From contig JASEJE010000003.1 in the NCBI GenBank assembly GCA_030024085.1, positions 1 to 64,000 on the forward strand: a stretch of 64,000 nt of DNA. The letters run 5' to 3'. This document shows positions 44,508 through 51,502 of this stretch, in pieces (position 1 is the first letter of the stretch; every line of letters starts with the position of its first letter). Position numbers and translations under genes: made by a program. The notes under the pieces are model-generated. The model ran no database searches. It was given only the letters and a program-made list of their open reading frames with translations, and was not told the origin of the DNA. This stretch comes from Bacillota bacterium. Its GTDB lineage: Bacteria > Bacillota > SHA-98 > UBA4971.

Positions 44508-46451
44508 CTACTCCGCGACCATGGCCTCATCGAGGCTGGCCCTGGAGTACTTTCGCCTCCAGTTCCGGTAGTTCAGGGCCTCGATGAGCTTCTGTGCCGC
44601 CTTCAGAGGATCGGTCTCCAGGATAAAGTAGCCTCCGAAGACGTCCTCCGCTATCTTCGTCACCACCTCGGTGACGAGGCTGCTCCCGTACACCGGCGGG
44701 ATAACCCCCACGTGTGTCGGGAAACCCAGCGTAACGGCCCAGGCGCCGATGGAAACGGCTTTCTCGTGCATGGCCTCGGGCGCCGTCGCGACGAACGGGA
44801 TATCCGCCACGTCGCTGCCCATCTCCTTCGCGATGAGCACCGCAAGGTCCACCGGGCGCGAGTTGTCCACGCACGACCCCATGTGGAACGCAAGCGGCAG
44901 GCCCCCCTCGAACCCCGAGGCCTTGCCGAGCCTCTCGAGGAACCGCGTAAGCCCCGGCCCGGCAAACTCTTTCACCGCTCCCGAGGTCATGTAACCGGCC
45001 TTGGCCATGGCGCCTGCTGCGCACCCGGTCGCCACGATGAACACGTCGTTCCTCGCAAGCTCGCGGGCGATGGTGAGGTGGCCGTCGTCGTGCCTGGCCT
45101 TGGTGTTGGTGCACCCGGCAAAGAGGGCGATCCCCCGTATCTCGCCCTCCTCAATGGCGTCCACAAGGGCCCTGATAGGCTTCTCCCGGTTGACGGACGC
45201 GAAAATCTCGAGCATCGCCTCGAGGCTGAAGCCCGCCACGACCTCGTTCTTGACCTGCGGCACGTGGACCTTTGCGGGATCGCGCTCGCGGTAGGCCTCG
45301 ATGGCGAGCTTTACTATGCGCCGGGCGCTCTCCTTCGCCTTCTCCTCGCGGAAGTCCACGTGATAGGCCCCGGGGATCTTCGAGAACGGTATCGTCGTGA
45401 TGAGCCTCGTGTGGAAGCATTCGCATAGTGTTTTCAGAGCCGGCATGATGCACTGGAGATCCACGATTATGGCATCCACGGCGCCGGTCATTATCGCAAG
45501 CTCCTGGGCGATGAAGTTCGTGGCGAGCGGGATGCCCTTCCTCATGAGCACTTCGTTGGCGGTGCAGCATATGCCGACCACATTGATTCCTGCCGCCCCG
45601 GCTGCCCTCGCCTCGTCCTCCATCTCACGGGCGACGTCCACCACGATCTCGCTGAGGAGCGGGATGTGCCCGTGGACGGTGATGTTGACCTTCTCTGGGT
45701 CAATGACCCCGAGGTTCGCATAGCTCCTGACGGGGCGCGGCGTGCCAAACAAGATGTCGGTGAGATCGGTGCTGAGGTGGCACCCTGCGTAGTCGGCGAG
45801 CGCGCTCTTGAGCCCGCCGAAAATGAGGTTGACGGGATCGGCGTCCACGCCCATGGTGGACCTGTGCATGACCTCTGCGATGGCGCCGTTGATGTTGCTG
45901 GGCATGATAGCGCACTCTTCGAACTTCTCCGTCATGCCAGGAGTAACAGTGGACGTAACCCAGGTGCAGGGCTCCTCCTCGAGCCGGGAGAAGTCGCGAA
46001 GCGCGGCAAGGGTCACCTCGCGCGTTATCTCTTGCGGCGTCTTGCCGGCCGGGTCGAGCCCTATTCGCCTTGCTACCGCCTCAGCCTTGGCCGGATCGGC
46101 GATGCGATAGTCCGGCGCGTGGCCGTCCAGGTGCGCGAGAAGCGTGAGCGCCACATGCCGCCCGTGATCCGAGTGGGCGGCCGTGCCCCCGGCTATGCTG
46201 CGGATGAGGTTCCTGGCCACGATGGAATAGTCTTGTGCCCCGCATATACCCCGCGTGGCCCCCTCGCCGAACGGGTCGATCCGGCAGGGACCCTGGAGGC
46301 ATATCCGGCAGCACACGCCGAGGTTTCCGAATCCGCATAAAGGCTCCTGGGCACGGCATCTATCCCAGGCCGTCTCGAGGCCCTGCTCCTCGGCGTGCTT
46401 CAGCATCTCGAGAGCCGCGGGATCGACGGTCCTTCCCTCCAGCCTCCCCAT
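44508..46451 (-). CDS. acsA: Anaerobic carbon monoxide dehydrogenase catalytic subunit AcsA/CooS
   Basis: A 647-residue Ni-Fe-S CODH interconverting CO and CO2. Clusters B/D are in EPLCGFGNLGVCCRICLQGP and RGICGA; C-cluster Cys occur in GICCTANE, GCTNTKAR, ATGCAAGAMAKAG and GSCVDNSR. ATG 46451 is placed by CAAGGGGGG about 7 bases upstream; upstream open frame overlaps the Rex operator and cooF and is not conserved. Order cooC-cooF-acsA-FNOR-acsB suggests it serves both ACS and CO oxidation. Confidence 0.96.
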   Translation of the reverse strand: MGRLEGRTVDPAALEMLKHAEEQGLETAWDRCRAQEPLCGFGNLGVCCRICLQGPCRIDPFGEGATRGICGAQDYSIVARNLIRSIAGGTAAHSDHGRHVALTLLAHLDGHAPDYRIADPAKAEAVARRIGLDPAGKTPQEITREVTLAALRDFSRLEEEPCTWVTSTVTPGMTEKFEECAIMPSNINGAIAEVMHRSTMGVDADPVNLIFGGLKSALADYAGCHLSTDLTDILFGTPRPVRSYANLGVIDPEKVNITVHGHIPLLSEIVVDVAREMEDEARAAGAAGINVVGICCTANEVLMRKGIPLATNFIAQELAIMTGAVDAIIVDLQCIMPALKTLCECFHTRLITTIPFSKIPGAYHVDFREEKAKESARRIVKLAIEAYRERDPAKVHVPQVKNEVVAGFSLEAMLEIFASVNREKPIRALVDAIEEGEIRGIALFAGCTNTKARHDDGHLTIARELARNDVFIVATGCAAGAMAKAGYMTSGAVKEFAGPGLTRFLERLGKASGFEGGLPLAFHMGSCVDNSRPVDLAVLIAKEMGSDVADIPFVATAPEAMHEKAVSIGAWAVTLGFPTHVGVIPPVYGSSLVTEVVTKIAEDVFGGYFILETDPLKAAQKLIEALNYRNWRRKYSRASLDEAMVAE

Positions 46452-46534
46452 TGTCTTGTTCCCCCCTTGCTCGAGGCTCGCCAAGCCGTCCGACAACTCT
46501 CTCTTGGAGCTGGTATTCCCTTGATTGTGACGGC

Positions 46535-46552
46535 TTGTGATAGGCTTCACAA
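46535..46552 (-). promoter_or_regulatory. Candidate Rex operator upstream of acsA
   Basis: On minus, TTGTGAAGCCTATCACAA is an 18-bp palindrome with perfect 6-bp halves, the length and half-sites of known Rex operators. It sits about 84 bp before the acsA ATG, next to the cooF stop. A wider inverted repeat, TTGATTGTGA / TCACAATCAA (46521-46556), encloses it. TTGTGA with CACAAT 17 bases later could be a weak promoter overlapped by the operator. Confidence 0.65.
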
Positions 46553-46999
46553 TCAAACTACAAGGGCCCTCTCGTTCACGAGAAGGGCCCTTGTCGGACA
46601 ACCTCTCACACAGGCTGGTTCGTCTTCGTCCGGGCATCGGTCACACTTGAGCGCGACCTTTTGCCCCTCGTGGATCCGGATGCTGCCGTACGGACAGACC
46701 ATCACGCACATCCAGCACCTGACGCAGCGCGCAGTGTCACAGGCAACCGTTCCCACGTCCTCGTCGAGGTGCATGGCTCCGCTGATGCAAGCCCCGATGC
46801 AGGGCGCATCCTCGCAGTGGAAGCATCTGAGTGGGTAGTACTCGGAGCCTTCCCTCGTCACGCGCACCCGTTGCCGGGGTAGCGGCCTCTCCCAGACCGC
46901 CTGGTGTATGTCACGGCTTTCGGAGTGGACGAGGGCGCACGATATCTCACACTGCCGGCAGCCCACGCACCTCGCGAGCCTCACGAATATCTCCTTCAT
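46553..46999 (-). CDS. cooF: CooF-like four-cluster ferredoxin
   Basis: A 148-residue HycB/CooF-type electron carrier with sixteen Cys for four [4Fe-4S] clusters: CVGCRQCEISC, CFHCEDAPCIGAC, CVRCWMCVMVCP, CDRCPDEDEPACVRGCP. It takes electrons from CODH and passes them on, plausibly to the flavoprotein at 43184-44494. ATG 46999 has GGAAGGAGGTGG upstream, within the end of cooC. The last 11 codons (ALLVNERAL) form a strong hairpin in the mRNA. Confidence 0.93.
   Translation of the reverse strand: MKEIFVRLARCVGCRQCEISCALVHSESRDIHQAVWERPLPRQRVRVTREGSEYYPLRCFHCEDAPCIGACISGAMHLDEDVGTVACDTARCVRCWMCVMVCPYGSIRIHEGQKVALKCDRCPDEDEPACVRGCPTRALLVNERALVV
46561..46593 (-). terminator. Hairpin in the last codons of cooF (possible attenuator)
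   Basis: CAAGGGCCCT pairs with AGGGCCCTTG (10 bp), with an inner CTCG/CGAG pairing around a small loop. On minus it is followed by TAGTTTGATTG, a weak T-rich run, then at once by the Rex-type operator. It could terminate part of the transcription coming from cooC. Confidence 0.5.
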
Positions 47000-47780
47000 G
47001 TGGTCCCACCACCTCCTTCCCCACGAGCCGTGTGCATACATCGGCAAGGAGCGACCTCGCGATGGTCCCGATGGTCCCGGATGTGCCCCTGCCGTCCGAT
47101 GTGAACATGGAAGCCCCCCACAGCTCGTCGCTGAAGGGCACGAACCCGAGGAGTTCTCCCGCGCCAAAATGGGCTTCGAGCGCCGCGCGCTCCTCATCAT
47201 TTCGCACCTTGTTAGCGATGAACCTGACGTCGGCAACCCCAAGATCGCGCGCGAGGGTTTCGGTGATCCTGGCGGTGCGGAGGCTCGCCTGGCTGGGCTC
47301 CACGACAACCAGTATCACGTCGACCCCCCGCGCCGTGCCCCTGGTGAGGTGCTCGATACCCGCGCTCATGTCGAGGACCACGACTTCGTCGCGCTCGATG
47401 AGAAGCGCCCCCATGAGGCGTTCGAGGAAGGCGTTCTCCCGGCAGTAGCACGCCGTGCCTGCCTGCTTCACTCCGCCCATCCGCAGGAGCCGGATGTTTC
47501 CGGATTCGAGCGAGAAGGCGTCGAGGATATCGTCAACACGCGGATTGATGCGGAAGAACGCGCCATCGCCCATCTTCTCGCGAATGAGATCGTCCATCTC
47601 GACCACGGGGCGAAGATGTGCGAGGGTCTCCTCCGGGAATCCGAGGGCGAACCCGAGGTTCGCATCGGGGTCAGCGTCAACGGCGAACACGGGTCTCCCT
47701 GACTCTGCGATCCCAAGTATGATTCCTGCCGAAACAGTCGTCTTGCCCACTCCGCCCTTGCCCGATACAGCGATCTTCAT
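46947..47780 (-). CDS. cooC: CODH nickel-insertion ATPase CooC
   Basis: A 277-residue MinD-type ATPase: P-loop SGKGGVGKTTVSAGI (5-19), VDADPDANLGFALG, and the Cys motif AGTACYCRENAFLE for metal binding. It matures the Ni-Fe-S C-cluster of CODH. First gene of the coo/acs operon, overlapping cooF by 53 bp. ATG 47780 lies just after GAGCGGA; the open frame continues to 47855 without homology. Confidence 0.94.
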   Translation of the reverse strand: MKIAVSGKGGVGKTTVSAGIILGIAESGRPVFAVDADPDANLGFALGFPEETLAHLRPVVEMDDLIREKMGDGAFFRINPRVDDILDAFSLESGNIRLLRMGGVKQAGTACYCRENAFLERLMGALLIERDEVVVLDMSAGIEHLTRGTARGVDVILVVVEPSQASLRTARITETLARDLGVADVRFIANKVRNDEERAALEAHFGAGELLGFVPFSDELWGASMFTSDGRGTSGTIGTIARSLLADVCTRLVGKEVVGPHEGDIREAREVRGLPAV

Positions 47781-47959
47781 TCCGCTCACGCTGCGCAGGC
47801 TCGCCGCGCCCGGGACTGGAGCGCGAAGAGCCTGCGCTCTGCTACCCCCTCTCACGCCCTCGGAACGCTCCCGAGCTGTTGCTTTGATACTTCAACACGC
47901 CTGGCGAAAATCCTTCCTGATAAATGCAGGATATTGTGCAATCAGCTAATCTTCCCACG

Positions 47960-47989
47960 TGTATATGCAGTTTGAACTTTGTGTCACAA
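47960..47989 (-). promoter_or_regulatory. Promoter of the coo/acs operon
   Basis: On minus, -35 TTGTGA (47984-47989) and -10 TATACA (47960-47965) are 18 bases apart. The -35 is inside the Rex-type palindrome, so bound Rex would block polymerase. Predicted leader to cooC is about 170 bases. Confidence 0.6.
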
Positions 47990-47996
47990 TTCACAA
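47979..47996 (-). promoter_or_regulatory. Candidate Rex operator upstream of cooC
   Basis: On minus, TTGTGAATTGTGACACAA: perfect TTGTG/CACAA halves separated by 8 bases, 18 bp overall, matching the Rex operator layout. It overlaps the predicted -35 of the coo/acs promoter, and the rex gene is the next gene upstream. Confidence 0.65.
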
Positions 47997-48201
47997 GCCC
48001 CATGTACACCAGGCTTCACCCTAGTGTCGCCACGTGAAAGGGCAGGCCGTCGTCAAGTGAAGGTACGGAAGAGTGTCCGACTTCCCCTGCAGCCGCCAGT
48101 TCCGCCGGGCACGGCGACGGCTGTGCGCAATTCAAGCGGGCTACCTTGACATAACGACATAACGCGCGAAAGCTCCACAGTCTCTTGAGCAACTAGATAG
48201 G

Positions 48202-48232
48202 GTGAGTGAGTGAGTGAGTGAGTGAGTGAGTG
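48202..48232. repeat. Tetranucleotide microsatellite (GTGA, about 7.8 copies)
   Basis: Uninterrupted GTGA repeats; flanking GGGTGAG and GTGGGG look like decayed units. Located about 215 bp upstream of the coo/acs promoter. Confidence 0.95.
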
Positions 48233-48258
48233 GGGCGAGCGAGTGGTCGAGTGGGTGG

Positions 48259-48547
48259 GTGGTCCCGAGAGGACCAGGATACGTGCATAGGTGGGATCCT
48301 GGGGACAGGCTTCGTGCGGGATCTGGTCCCGGGCGATCCACCTTGCGGGGTTTTCGAGAGCGAAGCTAAGAGGGGTGGTCCTCACGGGATCAGGATCAAC
48401 GCCAAGCTGGTCCCCCAGGGATGGGGCTCGCCCGCGGATCTGGTCCTTGCGAGACCACCCCCCGTCAACTCACGCAATCTGGTTCCCAGGAGACCAGCGG
48501 TGCAGGTGACAATGTTACCAGGGGACCATGTGACCGGAGGACCCAGG
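48259..48547. repeat. Array of about eight to nine degenerate 18-bp palindromes
   Basis: Units begin near 48259, 48291, 48321, 48374, 48404, 48437, 48476, 48511 and 48532, mostly 30-39 bp apart. Plus-strand examples: TGGTCCCGAGAGGACCA, CTGGTCCCGGGCGATCCA, TGGTCCTTGCGAGACCA, CTGGTTCCCAGGAGACCAG. The common core is (C)TGGTC-N7/8-GACCA(G). Units differ but keep the inverted halves. No open frame explains the pattern. Confidence 0.65.
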
Positions 48548-48683
48548 CCGTCATAGAGATGATCCGCACAGGAGCAGCGTCCCAGGCGACCCGGTTCAAG
48601 GTGGCCAGGTTACGGGTGGCCGGGGTTCGGGCGTGAGCGGAAGGGCGCGCGCAATTCCTAACCTTGAGATTGGTTATGTAGGT

Positions 48684-48736
48684 GGCCCGCCGTCCCCACG
48701 TAAGGGGAATTACGGTCGACGGTCGCGCGGCGGGCC
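48684..48736 (-). terminator. Hairpin downstream of rex (possible terminator)
   Basis: Outer stem GGCCCGCCG / CGGCGGGCC (9 bp) enclosing an inner TCCCC / GGGGA hairpin, about 20-70 bp past the rex stop. There is no T-tract. Confidence 0.4.
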
Positions 48737-48743
48737 GACACAT

Positions 48744-48772
48744 CAAGAGGTAATACATCAGAGGTAATACGC
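48744..48772 (-). repeat. Tandem 14-bp duplication across the rex stop codon
   Basis: On minus TATTACCTCTGATG is followed at once by TATTACCTCTTGATG. The first copy encodes Tyr-Tyr-Leu-stop of Rex; the second is a near-identical copy with one inserted base. Confidence 0.8.
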
Positions 48773-49393
48773 TAGGTGCATGAGGTCAACGCTGAGGTCG
48801 GTGTTGTGAAGGCACACGCCCTCAGGAACCCTCAGCTTGACCGGGGCGAAATTGAGGATGGCTTCGATGCCTGCATTCACGCACGCATCGACGACCTTCT
48901 GAGCCGTTTCCGCCGGGACGGCCACTATGGCCATCCTGACCTGACGCTCGCGGGTGACATCAGGTATGCGGTCCACATGGTGCACAGGGACCTCTCCGAT
49001 CTTCATGCCCACCTTCGCAGGGTCCGCGTCATAGACCGCTGCCAGGCGAAGGTGGTAGTCTTTCTCGACCGCCCGCCGCCCGATGATGTACCTCGCCAGA
49101 GCCTGGCCGAGGCTGCCGGCGCCGATTATGGCGACGTTTATCTCCTTGTCCAGGTTGAGCACAGACCTGAGCTCGTCACGAAGGACGGCTATCTGGTACC
49201 CGACGCCCTGCTTGCCGAAACCACCAAGGAAGTTGAGGTCTTTGCGGACCTGCGCCGGGGTCACCCCGGCTCTCTCGCCGAGTTCGAACGAGGAGATGAG
49301 ACCGCCACGGACCTCCTCGTCCACGGTCTCGAGGACCCGGAGGTACAGGGGCAGCCGCCTGATGACAACGTCGGGAATGCGTAGCTTCCTCAA
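48758..49393 (-). CDS. rex: Redox-sensing transcriptional repressor Rex
   Basis: A 211-residue Rex protein: N-terminal winged helix (IPDVVIRRLPLYLRVLE; VTPAQVRKDLNFLGGFGKQG) and a Rossmann NAD(H)-binding domain (NVAIIGAGSLGQALARY), ending in the domain-swapped helix TDLSVDLMHLAYYL. Rex releases DNA when NADH/NAD+ is high. It starts at TTG behind GAGGGGG. Rex-type operators precede cooC and acsA just downstream; the adjacent hnd hydrogenase operon is another natural target, though no full operator is seen there. Confidence 0.96.
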   Translation of the reverse strand: MRKLRIPDVVIRRLPLYLRVLETVDEEVRGGLISSFELGERAGVTPAQVRKDLNFLGGFGKQGVGYQIAVLRDELRSVLNLDKEINVAIIGAGSLGQALARYIIGRRAVEKDYHLRLAAVYDADPAKVGMKIGEVPVHHVDRIPDVTRERQVRMAIVAVPAETAQKVVDACVNAGIEAILNFAPVKLRVPEGVCLHNTDLSVDLMHLAYYL

Positions 49394-49437
49394 TGTCGTA
49401 CCCCCTCAAGCGAAGTTGCAGCATCTCTCGCGGTACG

Positions 49438-49446
49438 AGTATAGCA
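49438..49446 (-). promoter_or_regulatory. Extended -10 promoter of rex
   Basis: TGCTATACT on minus (TG-N plus TATACT), about 45 bases before the rex TTG. No good -35 is present, which is normal for extended -10 promoters. Confidence 0.5.
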
Positions 49447-49589
49447 CATCCGGCTCGCGCCGAGGAGCAGGCCAGTTGTATGCAGCGTATTCGACATGTG
49501 GGCCCGCGTTCCTGCAACAATCAGCAGGCTGGAAAGACCTCATGGGAGTCATGGCACGGCGCCGCGGAAGAGCGGCCACTGCGGAAAGG

Positions 49590-49612
49590 CGGCGCAGGCA
49601 AACCCTGCGCCG
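49590..49612 (-). terminator. Candidate terminator after the hnd operon
   Basis: CGGCGCAGG / CCTGCGCCG stem with a 5-base loop, about 90 bp past the hndD stop, followed on minus by a short CCTTTCC run. A moderate intrinsic terminator at best. Confidence 0.4.
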
Positions 49613-49699
49613 CTCCCGGTCGCTCACAATCTCCCGATCTCCCAATCTCCCAATCATTGGAATCGTTGCTTCACGATTCAGGCCGTGGCACCGCGCCTA

Positions 49700-51457
49700 T
49701 CAGCCTGCGGCCTCGCCGCACACGGCCTTCGCCACCGCCGGATACTTCTCCCTCGGGGTGTAGTGCGTGTGCAGAAGGTGATGCGACACCTCGCCCAGCG
49801 GCTCACCCAGGAACTCTGCGTATATCTGCTTTATCGCCGGGTTCTCGTGGGACTTCCGGTAGGGAAGCCCCTTGTCTGCCTCGTAGAGCGCGGCGCCGCG
49901 GATCCCCCGGATCTCCATGGTCGTCGGGATGGGCTGGCCGCCGCCTCCGACGCACCCGCCCGGGCAGCACATTATCTCGACGAAGTGGTAGTTAGCCTGC
50001 CCCTCGCGCATGAGGTCGAGGATCTTCTTGGCGTTGCCGAGACCGTGCGCCACGGCCACCCTGACGTCGAGGCCCCCGACCCTGACAGTGGCCTCTTTGA
50101 TGCCGCCGAGGCCCCTCACCTGCTCGAAGTCGATCTTCGGAAGCTCGCTGCCCGTGGCAACCTCGTACACCGTGCGCAGGGCGGCCTCCATCACGCCGCC
50201 CGTCGCGCCGAAGATGGCCGCAGCTCCCGTGGAGATGCCCATGGGATCATCGTGCTCCTCCTCGGGCAGGTCGTCGAAGTTGATGCCCGCCTCGCGGAGC
50301 ATCCTGCCGAGCTCACGGCTGGTGAGCACCACGTCGACGTCCTTGTAACCGGAGTCGCGCATCTCGGGCCTATCGGCCTCGTACTTCTTCGCGGTGCACG
50401 GCATGAGCGACACCGAGAAGATGTCCTTCGGGTCGATCCCCGCCTTTTGCGCGTAGTAGGTCTTGACGAGCGCCCCGAACATCTGCTGGGGCGACTTGCA
50501 CGTGGAGATGTGCTTGAGAAGGTCCGGATAGAAGTGCTCCCCGAACTTCACCCACCCCGGGCTGCACGAGGTGATCATCGGAAGCACGCCGCCCTCCTTC
50601 AGCCTCTTCAGGAACTCGTTGCCCTCCTCGATGATGGTGAGGTCCGCGGTAAAGTCGGTGTCCATGACCTTGTCGAACCCCAGCCTGCGAAGGGCTGCGA
50701 CGAGTTTGCCCGTGATGATCTGCCCGGGGGGAAGGCCCATCTCCTCGCCAATGCTGACCCTGGTCGCAGGGGCGGTCTGGATCACCACGTGCTTGTTGGG
50801 GTCGGCGAGAGCCTGCCACACGCGCTCGGTGTCATCCCGCTCGGTGATTGCGCCCACGGGACACGCATGGATGCACTGCCCGCACAGGGCGCATGCCACC
50901 TCGTCGAGGCCCCTGCCGAAGACGGGCGTGACCAGCGTATGCGCACCGCGACGCGACGGGAAGAGCACTCCCGCCGCCTGCACATCGTGGCACATGGACA
51001 CGCAGCGGCGGCACAGTATGCACTTGTCCGGCTCCCGGACTATCGCCGGAGTGGAGTGGTCCTCGGGAAGCCCGCGCAGCTCGTGCTCGAAGCGGATCTC
51101 CCTCATGCCGAACCTCTCGGCGAGCGCCTGAAGCTCACAGTTGCGGTTCCTCACACACTGCAGGCAGTCCTGCGGGTGACGGGCCAGGAGAAGCTCGAGG
51201 TTCATCTTCCTCGCCTGACGGACGCGCGGCGTGTTGGTGTAGACCACCATTCCGTCCTGCACCGGGAAGGCGCACGCAGGCTGGAGCAGCTTCTGGCCTT
51301 CGATATCAACCACACATATGCGGCAGACGGCCTGCACTGCGAGATCTGGATGATAGCACAGCGTGGGGATGTCGATGCCGAGCTTTTTCGCGGCGTTCAA
51401 GATCGTCGTGCCGGCATCCACCTCGACCCTCCGGCCGTCTATGGTTACCATTGCCAT
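49700..51457 (-). CDS. hndD: [FeFe]-hydrogenase catalytic subunit of the NAD(P)-linked Hnd complex
   Basis: A 585-residue group A hydrogenase. N-terminal NuoG-like [2Fe-2S] domain (Cys34, 45, 48 region), HxxxC cluster (HPQDCLQCVRNRNC), two ferredoxin clusters (CILCRRCVSMCHD, CALCGQCIHACP) and the H-cluster motifs TSCSPGWVKF, MPCTAKKYEA and MCCPGGCVGGGGQP. A C-terminal small-subunit-like tail ends near HTHYTPREKYP. It makes or consumes H2 with electrons from hndABC. RBS AAGGAG precedes the ATG. Confidence 0.96.
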   Translation of the reverse strand: MAMVTIDGRRVEVDAGTTILNAAKKLGIDIPTLCYHPDLAVQAVCRICVVDIEGQKLLQPACAFPVQDGMVVYTNTPRVRQARKMNLELLLARHPQDCLQCVRNRNCELQALAERFGMREIRFEHELRGLPEDHSTPAIVREPDKCILCRRCVSMCHDVQAAGVLFPSRRGAHTLVTPVFGRGLDEVACALCGQCIHACPVGAITERDDTERVWQALADPNKHVVIQTAPATRVSIGEEMGLPPGQIITGKLVAALRRLGFDKVMDTDFTADLTIIEEGNEFLKRLKEGGVLPMITSCSPGWVKFGEHFYPDLLKHISTCKSPQQMFGALVKTYYAQKAGIDPKDIFSVSLMPCTAKKYEADRPEMRDSGYKDVDVVLTSRELGRMLREAGINFDDLPEEEHDDPMGISTGAAAIFGATGGVMEAALRTVYEVATGSELPKIDFEQVRGLGGIKEATVRVGGLDVRVAVAHGLGNAKKILDLMREGQANYHFVEIMCCPGGCVGGGGQPIPTTMEIRGIRGAALYEADKGLPYRKSHENPAIKQIYAEFLGEPLGEVSHHLLHTHYTPREKYPAVAKAVCGEAAG

Positions 51458-51502
51458 TCGCGTATCACTCCTTCCGTGCTATCCTGCCTGAGGCAGGCTG
51501 GC

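Larger units (their letters stand above)
47781..48757. other. 977-bp non-coding region between rex and cooC
   Basis: Contains the coo/acs leader and promoter, the Rex-type operator, a GTGA microsatellite (48202-48232), an array of degenerate palindromes (48259-48547) and a large hairpin after rex (48684-48736). Open frames here are compositional and show no homology that I recognise. Confidence 0.7.
49394..49699. other. Spacer between hndD and rex
   Basis: 306 bp with the rex promoter near its left side and a hairpin after hndD near its right side; otherwise nothing recognised. Confidence 0.5.

Noticed and set aside
48053-48385. A 110-codon minus-strand frame upstream of cooC
   Set aside because: Its sequence is dominated by the GTGA repeat (Thr-His-Ser-Leu run), it has no ribosome-binding site and no family match.
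48259-48547. CRISPR array
   Set aside because: Repeat units are too different from each other, the spacing is only 12-20 bases between cores, and no cas genes are present.
48571-48630. tRNA-like stretch (GGTTCAAGG)
   Set aside because: No acceptor or anticodon stem could be built around it.
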